Assembly (NCBI RefSeq): GCF_001921205.1
Contig: NZ_MSIE01000046.1
Span: 1 to 64,000, forward strand
Length of the DNA: 64,000 nucleotides
Origin: Actinophytocola xanthii
GTDB lineage: Bacteria > Actinomycetota > Actinomycetes > Mycobacteriales > Pseudonocardiaceae
Direction of reading: 5' to 3'
The translations under genes were made by a program, and so were the position numbers. Numbering within the stretch: the stretch's first letter is position 1; the number at the start of each line of letters is the position of its first letter. Below the pieces are notes generated by a model, which was not told the DNA's origin, ran no database searches, and saw only the letters and a list, made by a program, of their open reading frames with translations. Positions 24,592-35,109 of the stretch are shown piece by piece.

Positions 24592-27500
24592 TCATGGTGC
24601 GGGATAGGACCGGAAGATCGCCGCCAGTCGTTCCGGTGGCAGTGCGGCGCCGTAGAGGCGCACGTCGTCGACCTTGCCCTGCCAGTGCCGGCCCGGTGCG
24701 CCGTTCTGGACGCCCCGTCCGACATGGGCCGGGCCGGCGGAGTGCCAGGGCGTGCCCAGCGTGCCGGTGTCGAAGTCGACGGTGTCGGGTCCGTAGACGT
24801 GGAGGGCGATCGTGCCCGTGCTCGCCCTGTACACACCCACCAGCAGCACCCAGCTGTGGGCCTGGCTGGGCCGGACCGAGATCGCCGCCTCGGTGACCCG
24901 GCCCGTCGCCTGTTCCGGCATCTCGAACACCCACTTGCCCGGGGCGTGCGCCTGGTCGTCGTCGATCACGTGACCGAGCCGGAGCTTGCCGTTCTGGCCA
25001 CCCTCCAGGCTGACCGCGTCCCGGCGGCACGTCGCCGGACACTCCGGCAGGTCGTCCAGCCGCACGAAGGCGGACACGGTGAAGTCCTGGTCGGTCCGCA
25101 GGTCGACCGCCGGCACCGACGCCGCGTCGTCGGCCCCGTCGAACTCCGCCGCGTTGCCCGAGCGGCCCGGTCCGAACCGCGTCCCGCCGGTGAGCCGAAC
25201 CGGGCGGACACCGACCGCGTCGGCTCCCGTGTCGCCGCCGGTCTCGTTGAGCCGCCAGTGGTGGATCAGCAGTGGGTCCCGGCCGGCCATCGCACGGATC
25301 TCCTCGACGTACAGCGCCCGGCTGTGCACCACGACGTCGTCGATCGCGCCGGTGAAGGCGTTGACGTAGCCGCCCTGCCATCTCGCCCGCCCGAGCTGTA
25401 CCCGCCCGGCGCCGGACACCGTGGCGGTGTGCGGGGCGGTGGCGACCAGCGCGCCGTTAAGGTACAGCTCGATCCGTCCGCGCTGCCGGTTGAACACTCC
25501 GGCGACATGCGTCCACTGCCCGGGCTGTACGGCTCCCGCGACCGCCAGGTCGTTGCCCGGAGCCCGGCCGGCCGGATCCTCGGTCACCGCGAGCAGCCCG
25601 TACCTGCCGTCGTCCTGGGTGGACAGGGCGAACGCCGAGTTGTTGACCGCGTCCTGGGACAGGATCGTGCAGGTGCACCCCGCCCGGTCCGGCCGAACCC
25701 ATGCCGACACCGAGAAGCTGTCCGCCGTGTTCACCGCGTTGGGCGCGCTGACGGAGTTGGCGCCGGTGAACACGGCGGCCTGGTCGGCCGGGTCGGGGTG
25801 GTCGCCCTGGCCTTCCGTCCACCCGGGAGTGCCGGTCCAGCTGCCGGTGAGGCCGCGCCCGGACGTGTCGTCGGCGTCGCCGTCCAGCCGCCACGCGCCG
25901 GCCGTCACATCCGAACGGGTGACGATCGACCTGATCTCCTCGGGCGCCAGCGCCCGGGTGTAGGTCTGCACCTCGTCGACCGAACCAGGCCAGTGGTCCA
26001 CCTGCTGGCCCCGGTACATGCCGCGGCCCACGACCAGCGGCCCCTCCGCCGACCACGGGGCGGCCTCCCCGGTCCGCAGTACGCCGGCCGGCTCGCCGTC
26101 GACGTAGAAGGACATCGTTCGGCTCGGGGCGTCGAACACCCCCGTCAGGTGCACCCAGGTGCCGGGTACCGGTGTCCGCGGTGCCGCCACGACGTACCCG
26201 GTCGGATCGGTCTGCGACGCGGGCAACCGCACGAACGCCCACTTCTTCTGGGTGAGGTCGTACTGCAGGTAGAAGCCGCTGTTGGCGGTGCCGTCCTGGC
26301 TGACCGCCGTCATCGACCTGCCGGTGGTGAACCGGTCGGCCTTCACCCAGGCGGCGACGGAGTAGCTCTGGTCGGTACGGACCGCCGGTGCGCCGGTGAC
26401 CACGGTGTCGTCCTGGCCGTCCAGGTGCACCGCTCCCCCGAGACCACCGTTGTCCACCAGCTCCGCGCCCCCGGTCAGCACACCGTCGGCGCCGCCGACG
26501 ACCTCGTTGCGGGCGGTCGTGCCCGGCTGGTCGTCGAACCTCCAGTGCGCCGAGCGGACGTTGTCCCGGCTGACCATCGCGGTCACCTCGGCGGCGGCGA
26601 GTGCCCGGTCGTAGATCCGCACCTCGTCGATCCCGCCGTGCCAGACGTGCCCCGGCTGCCCGGCGTACTGGAGGCGGCCGACCGCCAACTGCCCCTCCGA
26701 CCGCAGCGGCACCCAGCCAGCCGGGGTCGTCCGCTCCGCGGCCAGCACCCCGTTCACGTAGAGCGCGACGGTGTTCCGCGCCTGGTCGTACACCGCGGTC
26801 AGGTGCGTCCACCGGCCCACCTGCGGGTGGGCGGTCGGGCTGAACACGGCTACCGAGCCGGGGTTGGCCGGGTCGCCACCGAAGACCCACACGTGCCACC
26901 GCGGTGTGTTGCCGTCGTCGTTGCGGTAGTGCAGCAGCCAGCCGCCGTAACCGGCGCCGCTGTCCTGTGTGGCCACCCCCATCGGTCGGGTCGGCAGCGA
27001 GTCCGGCCGTACCCAGGCCGACACCGAGAAGCTCGAGTCAGTGCGGACGGTGTTCGGCGCGACCATCTCGCTGCCGGCCCGGCCGTCCAGCAGCAGCGAG
27101 GTGCCGACCGCCCCGGGAGCGTATGCGGCAGCGCCGCGCAAGGTACCGTGCCGGTCGCCGAGGTAGGCGTCGTCGCGTGAGTTGCCCTCGAACGCGTACT
27201 GCGCGTACGCCCCGTCGCCGGCGCGGACGAAGAACGTGTGGTCCCGCGTGCCGCTCCTGTTCCCGGCCCGGTCGACGCTCTGCACGTACAACACCCGCCG
27301 CCCGTCGCCCGGCGGCGTCACCGTCACGGTCGCCGGCCCACCGAGTGCGGTCGCGGCGACCTTGCTCGTCGGCGGGTCCTCGAACCCGTACAGGTAGTGG
27401 TCGATGTCGGCGACCCCACCCGAGGAGAAGGTGAACACGCCCGGCACACCGGCGCCGCCGTGCTGCCACTCGTCGTCCGGGTAGGCCGTGCTGGACACAC

Positions 27501-29232
27501 CCGGCGGTGTGGTGGGACGGGTGCGGTCGACCACGAAGGTCCGCCCGTGGCTCTCCAGGCCGGCGAAGTGCCCCGCCGGCGGCCCGGGATCGAAGCCGTG
27601 CGCCCACCAGGAGACGTCCACGTTCTCCGGCGGCGAGATCTGCAGGTCGTGTGTGGCACCCGACGCCTGGACCGCGCCGACCCGCGTGTTGGTCGCACCG
27701 GTGCCGTAGCGCCAGCGCCAGTGCGGCTCGACCCCGTCGTTGTCCGGGTCGGTGAAGCGGCCGATCAGGCGGACGTTCTGCGCGGAGAGGTAGGGCTTGC
27801 CCGCGCACCACGCGCACGGCTGCTGCGTCGGCGGGTCGGTCCGCAGGTCGCTCGGCGCGTCCGGCCGGTGGTTGTAGGTGACGGTCAGCTTCGTCTCCGA
27901 CGCCAGGTACTTCCGCCAGGACATGGTGTCACCGCCGTTGTCGGCACGGAGGTAGTAGACGCTGCTGCCGACCGGGTTCACGTTGCCGTTGGGGACCGCG
28001 GTGCCGGCACCGCGGATCCCGCCACAGCCGTGGTCGGCGTTGGACTGGGGCGCGGCCCAGCCGCCGACCTTCGGCCCTTCCGGCTTGTTGTTCCAGTTCA
28101 GGCCCGCGTCGATCAGCCGTGCCGGCATGAACACGCCGTGTCCCCGGGCCGCCCCGTCGCAGTTCGGGCTGTAGCCGACCGCGGACCGGAAGGTGACGTC
28201 GAGGATGTCGGAGCCGTTGAGGAACGAGGTGTCGTACTGGAAGTACGCCCACGCCTCGGCGATGCCGGCGCACCTGCCGTCGGCGTTGTAGCACTGGCCC
28301 ACCTGGGCCAGGTTCGGGTCCAGTGCGGCGCTCTGGTTCCAGTAGCTTTCGCCGGCCTTGCCGGAGACCACGTTGGCCCAGCCCCAGCGCTCGAACGTCC
28401 GCATCGGCGGATCGATCGTCACGGGATAGCGCACCGCGGGGTCGGCCAGGAACGCCGCGTCCGGGGTCACGGTCAACTCTCCGTCCACGACGGACACCGC
28501 GACGGCCGCCGTCCGACCGGCCGCGTCCCACATGGTCGACGGCGGCGCGGTGAGGACCTCGGTGCCCTTCCGGTCCACCGCGCGCAGGCCGCCCGCCTCG
28601 TCGACGGTCAGCCGGAGACCGTCCGCGCGCACGCCGAGCCGTACCGACCTCGGCCCCGCGCCCCGGCGCCCGACCACGAGGTGCTGCTGGTAGCCGTGCC
28701 GGTCCGCCTTCATCACCAGGTCCACATCGGACATCACGTCGCGATAGGTAACGGTGTCGCCGGCGAGCTTCGGCTTGGGCAGTGGGCGCGGCCAGGACAG
28801 CTCGAACAGCCGGCCGTCCTTGACCATCCGCACCAACGGTGCCGACCCACCACCGGAGAACGCGACGTCGCCGACGGTCGCCGACGGCGCCACCATTCCG
28901 TCCGCCCGCGGCCGGACGGTCGTGTCGATCGGCACCCACGTCGAGCCACGTCGCACCCGGGTCGGCGTGGCGGTCAGCACCGCCGTGCGCAAACCGTCCG
29001 GGTTGGCGTACACCGTGCGGGTCTCCGACCGCTCGTCCAGCGCCTCGACCCGCCTGCCCTGCCGCGCGGCCGTGGCCGCCGCGCTCACGCCGTCCGGCGC
29101 CGACGACACCGGGTTCTCCGCGACCAGGCCCCGGTCCCGCTCGAATACCGGCGCCGCGACCGCCCCGGCCACCACCACCGCTGCCGCCACGAGGAGCCGC
29201 GCCCCCCACGCTCTGCCGTCTGTTCCCACCAT
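24592..29232 (-). CDS. secreted LamG-repeat protein (four jellyroll domains)
   Basis: A secreted protein of about 1546 residues with a hydrophobic signal near residues 10-30. The N-terminal region (about 50-330) is followed by a DNRLRE-like beta-sandwich (SYWNQSAALDPNLAQ) with several cysteines and by fibronectin-like segments. Four LamG/concanavalin-like domains fill the second half, each with a core like FSVSAWVRPD and a final region such as GGIDEVRIYDRALAAAEV. LamG domains bind sugars or proteins. The start at 29232 (ATG) is chosen because upstream codons are arginine-rich shadow sequence. It lies 80 bp downstream of the RHS gene and is probably co-transcribed with it. Confidence 0.85.
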   Translation of the reverse strand: MVGTDGRAWGARLLVAAAVVVAGAVAAPVFERDRGLVAENPVSSAPDGVSAAATAARQGRRVEALDERSETRTVYANPDGLRTAVLTATPTRVRRGSTWVPIDTTVRPRADGMVAPSATVGDVAFSGGGSAPLVRMVKDGRLFELSWPRPLPKPKLAGDTVTYRDVMSDVDLVMKADRHGYQQHLVVGRRGAGPRSVRLGVRADGLRLTVDEAGGLRAVDRKGTEVLTAPPSTMWDAAGRTAAVAVSVVDGELTVTPDAAFLADPAVRYPVTIDPPMRTFERWGWANVVSGKAGESYWNQSAALDPNLAQVGQCYNADGRCAGIAEAWAYFQYDTSFLNGSDILDVTFRSAVGYSPNCDGAARGHGVFMPARLIDAGLNWNNKPEGPKVGGWAAPQSNADHGCGGIRGAGTAVPNGNVNPVGSSVYYLRADNGGDTMSWRKYLASETKLTVTYNHRPDAPSDLRTDPPTQQPCAWCAGKPYLSAQNVRLIGRFTDPDNDGVEPHWRWRYGTGATNTRVGAVQASGATHDLQISPPENVDVSWWAHGFDPGPPAGHFAGLESHGRTFVVDRTRPTTPPGVSSTAYPDDEWQHGGAGVPGVFTFSSGGVADIDHYLYGFEDPPTSKVAATALGGPATVTVTPPGDGRRVLYVQSVDRAGNRSGTRDHTFFVRAGDGAYAQYAFEGNSRDDAYLGDRHGTLRGAAAYAPGAVGTSLLLDGRAGSEMVAPNTVRTDSSFSVSAWVRPDSLPTRPMGVATQDSGAGYGGWLLHYRNDDGNTPRWHVWVFGGDPANPGSVAVFSPTAHPQVGRWTHLTAVYDQARNTVALYVNGVLAAERTTPAGWVPLRSEGQLAVGRLQYAGQPGHVWHGGIDEVRIYDRALAAAEVTAMVSRDNVRSAHWRFDDQPGTTARNEVVGGADGVLTGGAELVDNGGLGGAVHLDGQDDTVVTGAPAVRTDQSYSVAAWVKADRFTTGRSMTAVSQDGTANSGFYLQYDLTQKKWAFVRLPASQTDPTGYVVAAPRTPVPGTWVHLTGVFDAPSRTMSFYVDGEPAGVLRTGEAAPWSAEGPLVVGRGMYRGQQVDHWPGSVDEVQTYTRALAPEEIRSIVTRSDVTAGAWRLDGDADDTSGRGLTGSWTGTPGWTEGQGDHPDPADQAAVFTGANSVSAPNAVNTADSFSVSAWVRPDRAGCTCTILSQDAVNNSAFALSTQDDGRYGLLAVTEDPAGRAPGNDLAVAGAVQPGQWTHVAGVFNRQRGRIELYLNGALVATAPHTATVSGAGRVQLGRARWQGGYVNAFTGAIDDVVVHSRALYVEEIRAMAGRDPLLIHHWRLNETGGDTGADAVGVRPVRLTGGTRFGPGRSGNAAEFDGADDAASVPAVDLRTDQDFTVSAFVRLDDLPECPATCRRDAVSLEGGQNGKLRLGHVIDDDQAHAPGKWVFEMPEQATGRVTEAAISVRPSQAHSWVLLVGVYRASTGTIALHVYGPDTVDFDTGTLGTPWHSAGPAHVGRGVQNGAPGRHWQGKVDDVRLYGAALPPERLAAIFRSYPAP

Positions 29233-29312
29233 GTGCCCGAGTCTGCGGTCGCGGCGCTGACACTTCCCTCTCACCGCGGGACGTGAGGTGGCAGCGGGGT
29301 GAGAGGTTCCGC

Positions 29313-32300
29313 TCAGAAGAAGGTGTTCCATGGTTTCACCCCGTAGTTGCGAGTCAGCCCGAGGAAGGTCCACTTGCCCCCGATCGTGGTGTCCAGTCCG
29401 TACCCGTAGCTGGCGTTGACCGACGAGTTGGGACCGCCGGTCTCCCACTCGTACTCGACGCCTATGCCACCTTCCGGGAGCTTCGCCTCGAGACCGGCCG
29501 CGAGCGTTGGGGAGAACGTCTCGTTGTGCTTCGCCGCGGACTCGCTGCCGAGTTTCACCGCGACACCGGCCGAGAACCCGCCCCCGACCTCCAGGCTCAG
29601 CTTCGAGGACTGGTTGAACGAGATACCGCTGGAGGAGTCGATGCCACTGACGTCCGCGGTCACGCAGACCTCGGTGTCGAGGTTGACGATGAAGCCGGCG
29701 GAGGTCTGCCCGCAGAGCGAGACGGACCTGAACTCCGCCCAGTCGGTGCTGGCGACGTGCAGGAGCTGTTTGTAGATCACGTCGGTGAGCTTCTGCTGCA
29801 CCTGGTTGATCACGTCACGTGGTTGTGGGCCGGCGTTCTGCTCGAGCGCGAGGGTCAGCTGCTCGGACCGGTGCCTGGCCCGCGCGTAGGCGTACTGGTC
29901 CTCGTGTCCACGCACTCGTGGGCAGAACGTGACACCGTCCGCACACCTGGCGCCGTCGTTGTTGCGCACCCAGCTGTACCGCTTGTTGGCCTCGCGGGCG
30001 TTGTCCTTCCACCGCGCGCGGTCGCCCTTCCACCTGGCCATGTTCGCCGGGTCGCGCAGGTCGCCGTAGCCGTGCTTGCTGACCTTGTGCCCGCAACCGA
30101 TGCCGTCCGGGCCAGGGCACAGGCCGTCCGGATCGGACAGGGTGACCGGGCTGTTGTCGCCGTAGGCGTAACCGGACGCCTGTTGCGGGTTGCCCCAGTC
30201 GATGACCGGGTCCCGGGAGATGAACCGGCCGAGGTCCGGGTCGTACTCGCGCGCGCCGAGGTGCACCAGCCCGGTGCGCGGGTCCTCGGTGCCGCCGACG
30301 AAACCACGCTCGCCCGGCCAGGCTGACCGGGTGCCCCGGGCTCCGCCGAAGGGCAGCTGACGGCGCTGGGTCACCGACATCGTCGCGGCGTCCACCGCGA
30401 CCATGGGACTGCCCTGGCGGTCGTTCGCGAACCAGGTCAGCCTGCCGCCGGTGCGCACGGCGACCGGCATCCCGGCGTGGCTGTAGTACCGGGTGGTGAC
30501 CCTGGTCGTGCTGCCGGCGGCCACCCGGATCTCCTGGCCGGGGAGGTACAGCGTCGTGCCGGCGGGGTCCTTGCGCAGCAGCCGCTCACCGTCGGGCCCG
30601 TGGACGAACCTGGTGCTGCCACCGTCCCCGGTCATCGACTCGAGCCTGCCCGTCGCGTCCCAGTCCAGCTTCTCGGTAACGCCGTCCAGCGTGCGCTCGG
30701 TGGTGTTGCCGGCCGCGTCGTAGGCATAGCTGGCGGTGTGGCCACCGCCGCTGACCGACCGCACGGTGTGCGGCTGCGCCTGGCCGGGGGCCGGATAGGT
30801 GTAGGCGCGTTCGGTCCCCGCGGAGTGCCGGACCTCCTCGCGCCGGTTGCCGCCCGGGTCGTAGGCGTAGGAGTGCCAGTAGGGCGCCGGACCGTCGAGC
30901 CGGTCGGCGTTCGGCGCCGCCGCGCAGCTCTCCGGCGGGGTCCACGCGTCGGTCAGCCGCCGCAGGTGGTCGTAGCGGAAGCACTGGACGTCGGCCGTCC
31001 GGCCGAGGGTCCGGTCGGCGACCGAGGTGATGTTGCCGGCCGGGTCGGTGGTGTAGCGGATGTCGGCCTGCATCGGCTTGGCCACCTCGGCGTCCACGAT
31101 GTACCGCGACAACCGCCGGGTGTCCGACTCGTACAGGTAGGTGAGCCAGGCCCGTCCCGGCCCCGCGCCGAGCTGGACCCGCGCGACCTCGCCGTAGCGG
31201 GTGTACAGCGTCTCCGACACCAACGGGGTGGCCGCGCCGTCGCCGGTCGTGGTGAGGGGCCGGCCGGAGTCGTCGAACCCGTGGTTGACCGTCTCCTCGT
31301 GGAGGTCGCCGGTCTTCGCGTAGGTCTGGCCGGTCACCGAGCCGTCCGCGCCGTAGCCGGTGGCCGAGGTGTAGGTGCCGGCGAGCGTGCCCTCGGCCGC
31401 CGGGACGGTGATCGTGGTGTTGCTCGGCTTGTCCAGCGCCGTGTACGCGCCGACCGACCACCGGTACTCCGCCCCGTCCACGACGCTGGTCGCCGAGGCC
31501 GGCCGGCCCTTGCCGCCGGGCGCCGTGTCGTAGGTCCGCCTGGTGAGCAGCGGGCCGGCCGCCGAGCCGCGGTGGGTGGAGAGCGGCCGGCCGAGCGCGT
31601 CGTAGACGGTGGCGACCTTCTCCCCCCGGGCGTCCTCGGTCAGCACCGGACGGGAGAGCTCGTCGTAGGTGACGGTGGACGTGCCGGAGTCCGGGTCCGA
31701 CCTGCTCGTCACCCGGCCGCGCAGGTCGTGGGTGTACCGCCACACCGCGCCGTCCGGACCGGTCACCTCGGCGAGCCGGTCGGCGTGGGTGTACCGGTAC
31801 CGCGTCGCGTCGAACTCGCCGTCCGGTCGGCCGGTGCGGTACTGCCGCACCTCGGTGACCCGACCGCGGGCATCGGTGACCGTCGTCGTCGCCGTGCCTC
31901 CCGCGGGCGGGGTGACATGCGTGCGGTCGCCGCCGTAGCTGGTGGTGGTGGCCCACCTGTCCTCGACACCGGACTGGTACACCGACCGCACCTCCCGGCC
32001 GGCGCCGTCGTAGCGGGTCCTGGTCAGGCCGGGCACCTCGGCGTCGGCGGCGACCCACAGCACGCCGTCGAGCGGGCCTTCGTTGAAGTAGGGCTGGGTC
32101 TGCTTCCACACCCGGCCCTGGGAGTCGTACCGGGTGTCGGTGAGCAGCCTGCCGCCGCCGACCGCTGGGCTCTGGGTCTGCCGTGGCCTGAGGAAACCGT
32201 CGTAGACCGTGTGCGAGGTGGTCGTCCGGCCGTTCGGCCCCTGCGCCGCCGCCGTCACGAGGTTCGGCCGGTCCCGGTGCAGGTGGTAGGCGAACCGGTA

Positions 32301-35000
32301 GTTGGGGTCGACCGGGTTGTCCGGCCGGGGGTTGTTGGGCAGCCAGACCGCGGTCCGGCGGCCGAGGGGGTCGTAGTGCGCCTCGGTCCGGCGCCCGTTC
32401 TGGTCGGTGACGACGGTGGGCTGGCCCCACGCCGGCGAGTACTCGGTGGTGGTCCGCAACCCGGCGGGCACCGCGTCGGTGGGCGGGCTCGTCACGGTCT
32501 GGGCGGTGACCGGCCCGCCCGTCCTGGGGGTGAACTCGGTCGTCGTGGTCCTGTCCAGCGCGTTCGTCGTGGAGACGACGCGGCCGTGCACGTCGTGCGC
32601 CAGGGTCGCGGTCGTCGCCCAAGTCGGCTCGGGTGCCGTCCACGACGTGGCTGCCTTGTCCGCTGTCGGGTTGCCGTTGCCGTCGTAGGTCGTGGCCGCG
32701 GCGGAGACCGCGTCCCGGGGGAACGTGGGCGTGTCGCCGCAGGCGACGGCGACGGTCCTGGTCGTGCCGGGTCGGTCGAGGATCCAGCGGCCGGGGATGG
32801 TGGCGTAGGTAGTGGTCGTGCAGCGGTCGTCGGCGGCGCCGGCTACCCCGAGATCGCTCACGGTCAGCGGCAGCCCGTGGTCGGTGTGGGTGGTGACCGA
32901 GGTGGTCGTGCGCCACCCACCGGCCGCGAGCGCGGTGTGCCTCACCTCTCTGCCCGGCAGGACGAGGTAGGACCGGTACGGTCCCTGGGTCAGGAACGGG
33001 CCGTGCGTGGTCGGCCGGGTGATCGTCGTGGAGACCGCGGCGCCGTCGACACCGTCGTAGGTGGTCTCCTCGAACTCGAAGCCGCGCAACCAGTCCTCGT
33101 CCCGCTCGCTGCCGTCGTGGCTGTCCAGGGCGTGGACGGTGCGGGTGCCGACCAGCATGCGGTCGCCGTGCATGCCGCGGTAGAAGCGCCGCTCGGTCAT
33201 CGTGACCGGACCGGCGTCGTCCTCCGCCACGCCGGTCTTCGTGCGTACCCGCGCGAAGCCGCGGAACTCGTCCCAGCCCTTCTTGTCGTCCTTGACGAAC
33301 TCCGAGGTGTTGCGGTGCCAGGCGGCACCGCCGAGGTACTCGTAGCTCGTCACCTGCTGGGTGCTGGTGGACATCTGGTCGGACTGGACCACGGACTCGA
33401 CAACGTACTTGTGGAAGTGGTCGGTGCGTTCGGCATTGTCCTTCTTCGCCCAGGTGGCCGGGTAGCAGAGCAACGTGTTGGCGTCCTTGGGGGTGTCGGC
33501 GACCGTCGCCGGGGTGCAGTCGGGACGCCGGTAGTTGACGCCGAGCCAGCCGCCGGACTCGGTCACGACGCCGGTGATCCGGTAACGGTTGAGCTTCGCG
33601 TAGCCGTCCTGGGGCGTGGCCACCCGGTTGGCGAACCGGGTGCCCTCGAACGTCACCAGTGGCAGCTCCGCGCTGCCACCGACCAGGCCGGTGTGCCGGA
33701 TGGACTTCAACCACAGCGCCGGCTGCTCCCCGTCGCCGGGGTCGGGATGTATCTGGTCGAGCGTCCAGCGGTCGACCGCCGCGTAGCCGGTGCCGGAACG
33801 GACCTCGGTGGTGATCGTGGACAGTCGCTTGCTCGACCAGAATGACGGGCGGTGCCGGCCGGGGCAGGTTGCCGTCTCGCAGCTCAGGTCGAGCGGGACG
33901 TCCGGCCAGTTGCCCGGTTTGGCCCGGGTGCAGTCCGAGCCGGGCAGGCAGCGGTCGGCGATGTCGAACCGGACCCGGGCCGTCGGCGAGCTCGACGCGG
34001 TCGTGTGCAGGCCGTAGTCGATGCCGGCCAGGGTGCCGCCGCGCACGTAGGGCACCGCGGCGTCCTTGGCGTTCATGCCGTACCTGTTCTGCTCCGGGGC
34101 GTACCGGAACCGCACGACGTTGCCGTTGCGGTCGACGATCTTGTCCAGGTTCCACCGCCAGGCCTGGGCGCAGTGCGAGGACTCGAACCCGCCGGACACG
34201 TGGCACGGCTCGTTCGGGTCGTCGCCGAACACCGGCACGGTCCAGGTCGAGCCGGCGTCCGGCTGCGATCCGAACCAGTACTCGGTGCCGTCGGTCGTGG
34301 TGATGCGCCAGTGCTCGCCGTCGTTGTCGCCGTTGGCCAGCCCGGTGGCGAACCGTTCGACGCGCGACCCGTCCTCCGCCTCCGGCCGCCACCGCCCCTG
34401 GCCGTCGCAGCACAGCAACCGGCCGCCGGCGGCGCCGAAGGCGGCTGTCGCGTTGTCGGTGCGCCAGCACAGGTCCCCGTTCGGCGGCGGCGCCACCCCG
34501 CCCTCGGTGTCGGTGTAGCAGGGGCCGTAGCTCCGCTCGATGAAGCCGGCCGAGAGGTCCCAACCATCGCCGACCCACGAGGCCTGCTGGTTGACCGCGC
34601 TCGTCCTGCCGTCCACAGCAGAGGATCGGTAGGACAGGCTCAGGTCCGGTACGAGGCCGCCGGCCGCGGGCGGCATCCGCAGGGGGTAGGTCCAGTTGAA
34701 GTCGCCCGACTGGGCCGCGACCTCCCAGGTCGCCGACGGTGACAGCGAGGTCGCCGAGTATGTCCCGCCGCCGTCGGCGATGCCTCGGGGATCGCGGTCC
34801 CCGGTCATCGACGCCTTGCTGGCGTCGTCCTCCGGGCGTGTCCTGGTGGTGTCCCTGCTGACCGGCGGCGCGGTCACCGCGGGAAGATCCACCGAGGGAC
34901 CGCTCCGCGCGGAGGCCGCCACCGGGGCCGCGACCGCCGGAATCACCGTGGCGGCCAGCACGACCGCCATCCCACGTACACCGATCCACAGGCCACGCAT
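29313..35000 (-). CDS. secreted RHS-repeat protein with novel C-terminal tip
   Basis: An 1895-residue protein with a Sec signal (to about 33). An SpvB-like N-terminal region (about 95-330, YPLRMPPAAGGLVPDLSLSY) leads into many YD/RHS repeats (about 780-1600). The RHS core ends GRFISRDPVIDW and GYAYGDNSPVTLSDPDG near 1590-1625. The remaining 270 residues form the variable tip: a helical, basic part with KRYSWVRNNDGARC and two Cys pairs, then a glycine/serine-rich beta region ending TFLGLTRNYGVKPWNTFF. RHS shells enclose a toxic tip, and I do not recognise this one. GGGGGAG precedes the ATG. No dedicated immunity gene is obvious downstream. Confidence 0.93.
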   Translation of the reverse strand: MRGLWIGVRGMAVVLAATVIPAVAAPVAASARSGPSVDLPAVTAPPVSRDTTRTRPEDDASKASMTGDRDPRGIADGGGTYSATSLSPSATWEVAAQSGDFNWTYPLRMPPAAGGLVPDLSLSYRSSAVDGRTSAVNQQASWVGDGWDLSAGFIERSYGPCYTDTEGGVAPPPNGDLCWRTDNATAAFGAAGGRLLCCDGQGRWRPEAEDGSRVERFATGLANGDNDGEHWRITTTDGTEYWFGSQPDAGSTWTVPVFGDDPNEPCHVSGGFESSHCAQAWRWNLDKIVDRNGNVVRFRYAPEQNRYGMNAKDAAVPYVRGGTLAGIDYGLHTTASSSPTARVRFDIADRCLPGSDCTRAKPGNWPDVPLDLSCETATCPGRHRPSFWSSKRLSTITTEVRSGTGYAAVDRWTLDQIHPDPGDGEQPALWLKSIRHTGLVGGSAELPLVTFEGTRFANRVATPQDGYAKLNRYRITGVVTESGGWLGVNYRRPDCTPATVADTPKDANTLLCYPATWAKKDNAERTDHFHKYVVESVVQSDQMSTSTQQVTSYEYLGGAAWHRNTSEFVKDDKKGWDEFRGFARVRTKTGVAEDDAGPVTMTERRFYRGMHGDRMLVGTRTVHALDSHDGSERDEDWLRGFEFEETTYDGVDGAAVSTTITRPTTHGPFLTQGPYRSYLVLPGREVRHTALAAGGWRTTTSVTTHTDHGLPLTVSDLGVAGAADDRCTTTTYATIPGRWILDRPGTTRTVAVACGDTPTFPRDAVSAAATTYDGNGNPTADKAATSWTAPEPTWATTATLAHDVHGRVVSTTNALDRTTTTEFTPRTGGPVTAQTVTSPPTDAVPAGLRTTTEYSPAWGQPTVVTDQNGRRTEAHYDPLGRRTAVWLPNNPRPDNPVDPNYRFAYHLHRDRPNLVTAAAQGPNGRTTTSHTVYDGFLRPRQTQSPAVGGGRLLTDTRYDSQGRVWKQTQPYFNEGPLDGVLWVAADAEVPGLTRTRYDGAGREVRSVYQSGVEDRWATTTSYGGDRTHVTPPAGGTATTTVTDARGRVTEVRQYRTGRPDGEFDATRYRYTHADRLAEVTGPDGAVWRYTHDLRGRVTSRSDPDSGTSTVTYDELSRPVLTEDARGEKVATVYDALGRPLSTHRGSAAGPLLTRRTYDTAPGGKGRPASATSVVDGAEYRWSVGAYTALDKPSNTTITVPAAEGTLAGTYTSATGYGADGSVTGQTYAKTGDLHEETVNHGFDDSGRPLTTTGDGAATPLVSETLYTRYGEVARVQLGAGPGRAWLTYLYESDTRRLSRYIVDAEVAKPMQADIRYTTDPAGNITSVADRTLGRTADVQCFRYDHLRRLTDAWTPPESCAAAPNADRLDGPAPYWHSYAYDPGGNRREEVRHSAGTERAYTYPAPGQAQPHTVRSVSGGGHTASYAYDAAGNTTERTLDGVTEKLDWDATGRLESMTGDGGSTRFVHGPDGERLLRKDPAGTTLYLPGQEIRVAAGSTTRVTTRYYSHAGMPVAVRTGGRLTWFANDRQGSPMVAVDAATMSVTQRRQLPFGGARGTRSAWPGERGFVGGTEDPRTGLVHLGAREYDPDLGRFISRDPVIDWGNPQQASGYAYGDNSPVTLSDPDGLCPGPDGIGCGHKVSKHGYGDLRDPANMARWKGDRARWKDNAREANKRYSWVRNNDGARCADGVTFCPRVRGHEDQYAYARARHRSEQLTLALEQNAGPQPRDVINQVQQKLTDVIYKQLLHVASTDWAEFRSVSLCGQTSAGFIVNLDTEVCVTADVSGIDSSSGISFNQSSKLSLEVGGGFSAGVAVKLGSESAAKHNETFSPTLAAGLEAKLPEGGIGVEYEWETGGPNSSVNASYGYGLDTTIGGKWTFLGLTRNYGVKPWNTFF

Positions 35001-35109
35001 GCTCGTCTCCCCCTCAGGTGCCGGATCGCACCGATTGTGGGGAGCCCGACCTCACAGTTCCCTGCCACGACCTCACACCCGCAAGCCCGGTCGGCGAGGG
35101 CTCGACCGC

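Noticed and set aside
24476-25381. Long N-terminal extension of the EspC-like gene
   Set aside because: It overlaps the LamG gene and is rich in Arg and Gly. The internal GTG at 24475 has a proper ribosome site.
24589-27180. 863-codon plus-strand open frame
   Set aside because: It lies wholly over the LamG gene and is made of arginine-, valine- and histidine-rich shadow sequence.
30477-33845. 1122-codon plus-strand open frame opposite the RHS gene
   Set aside because: High-GC shadow of the RHS coding strand, with no domain structure.
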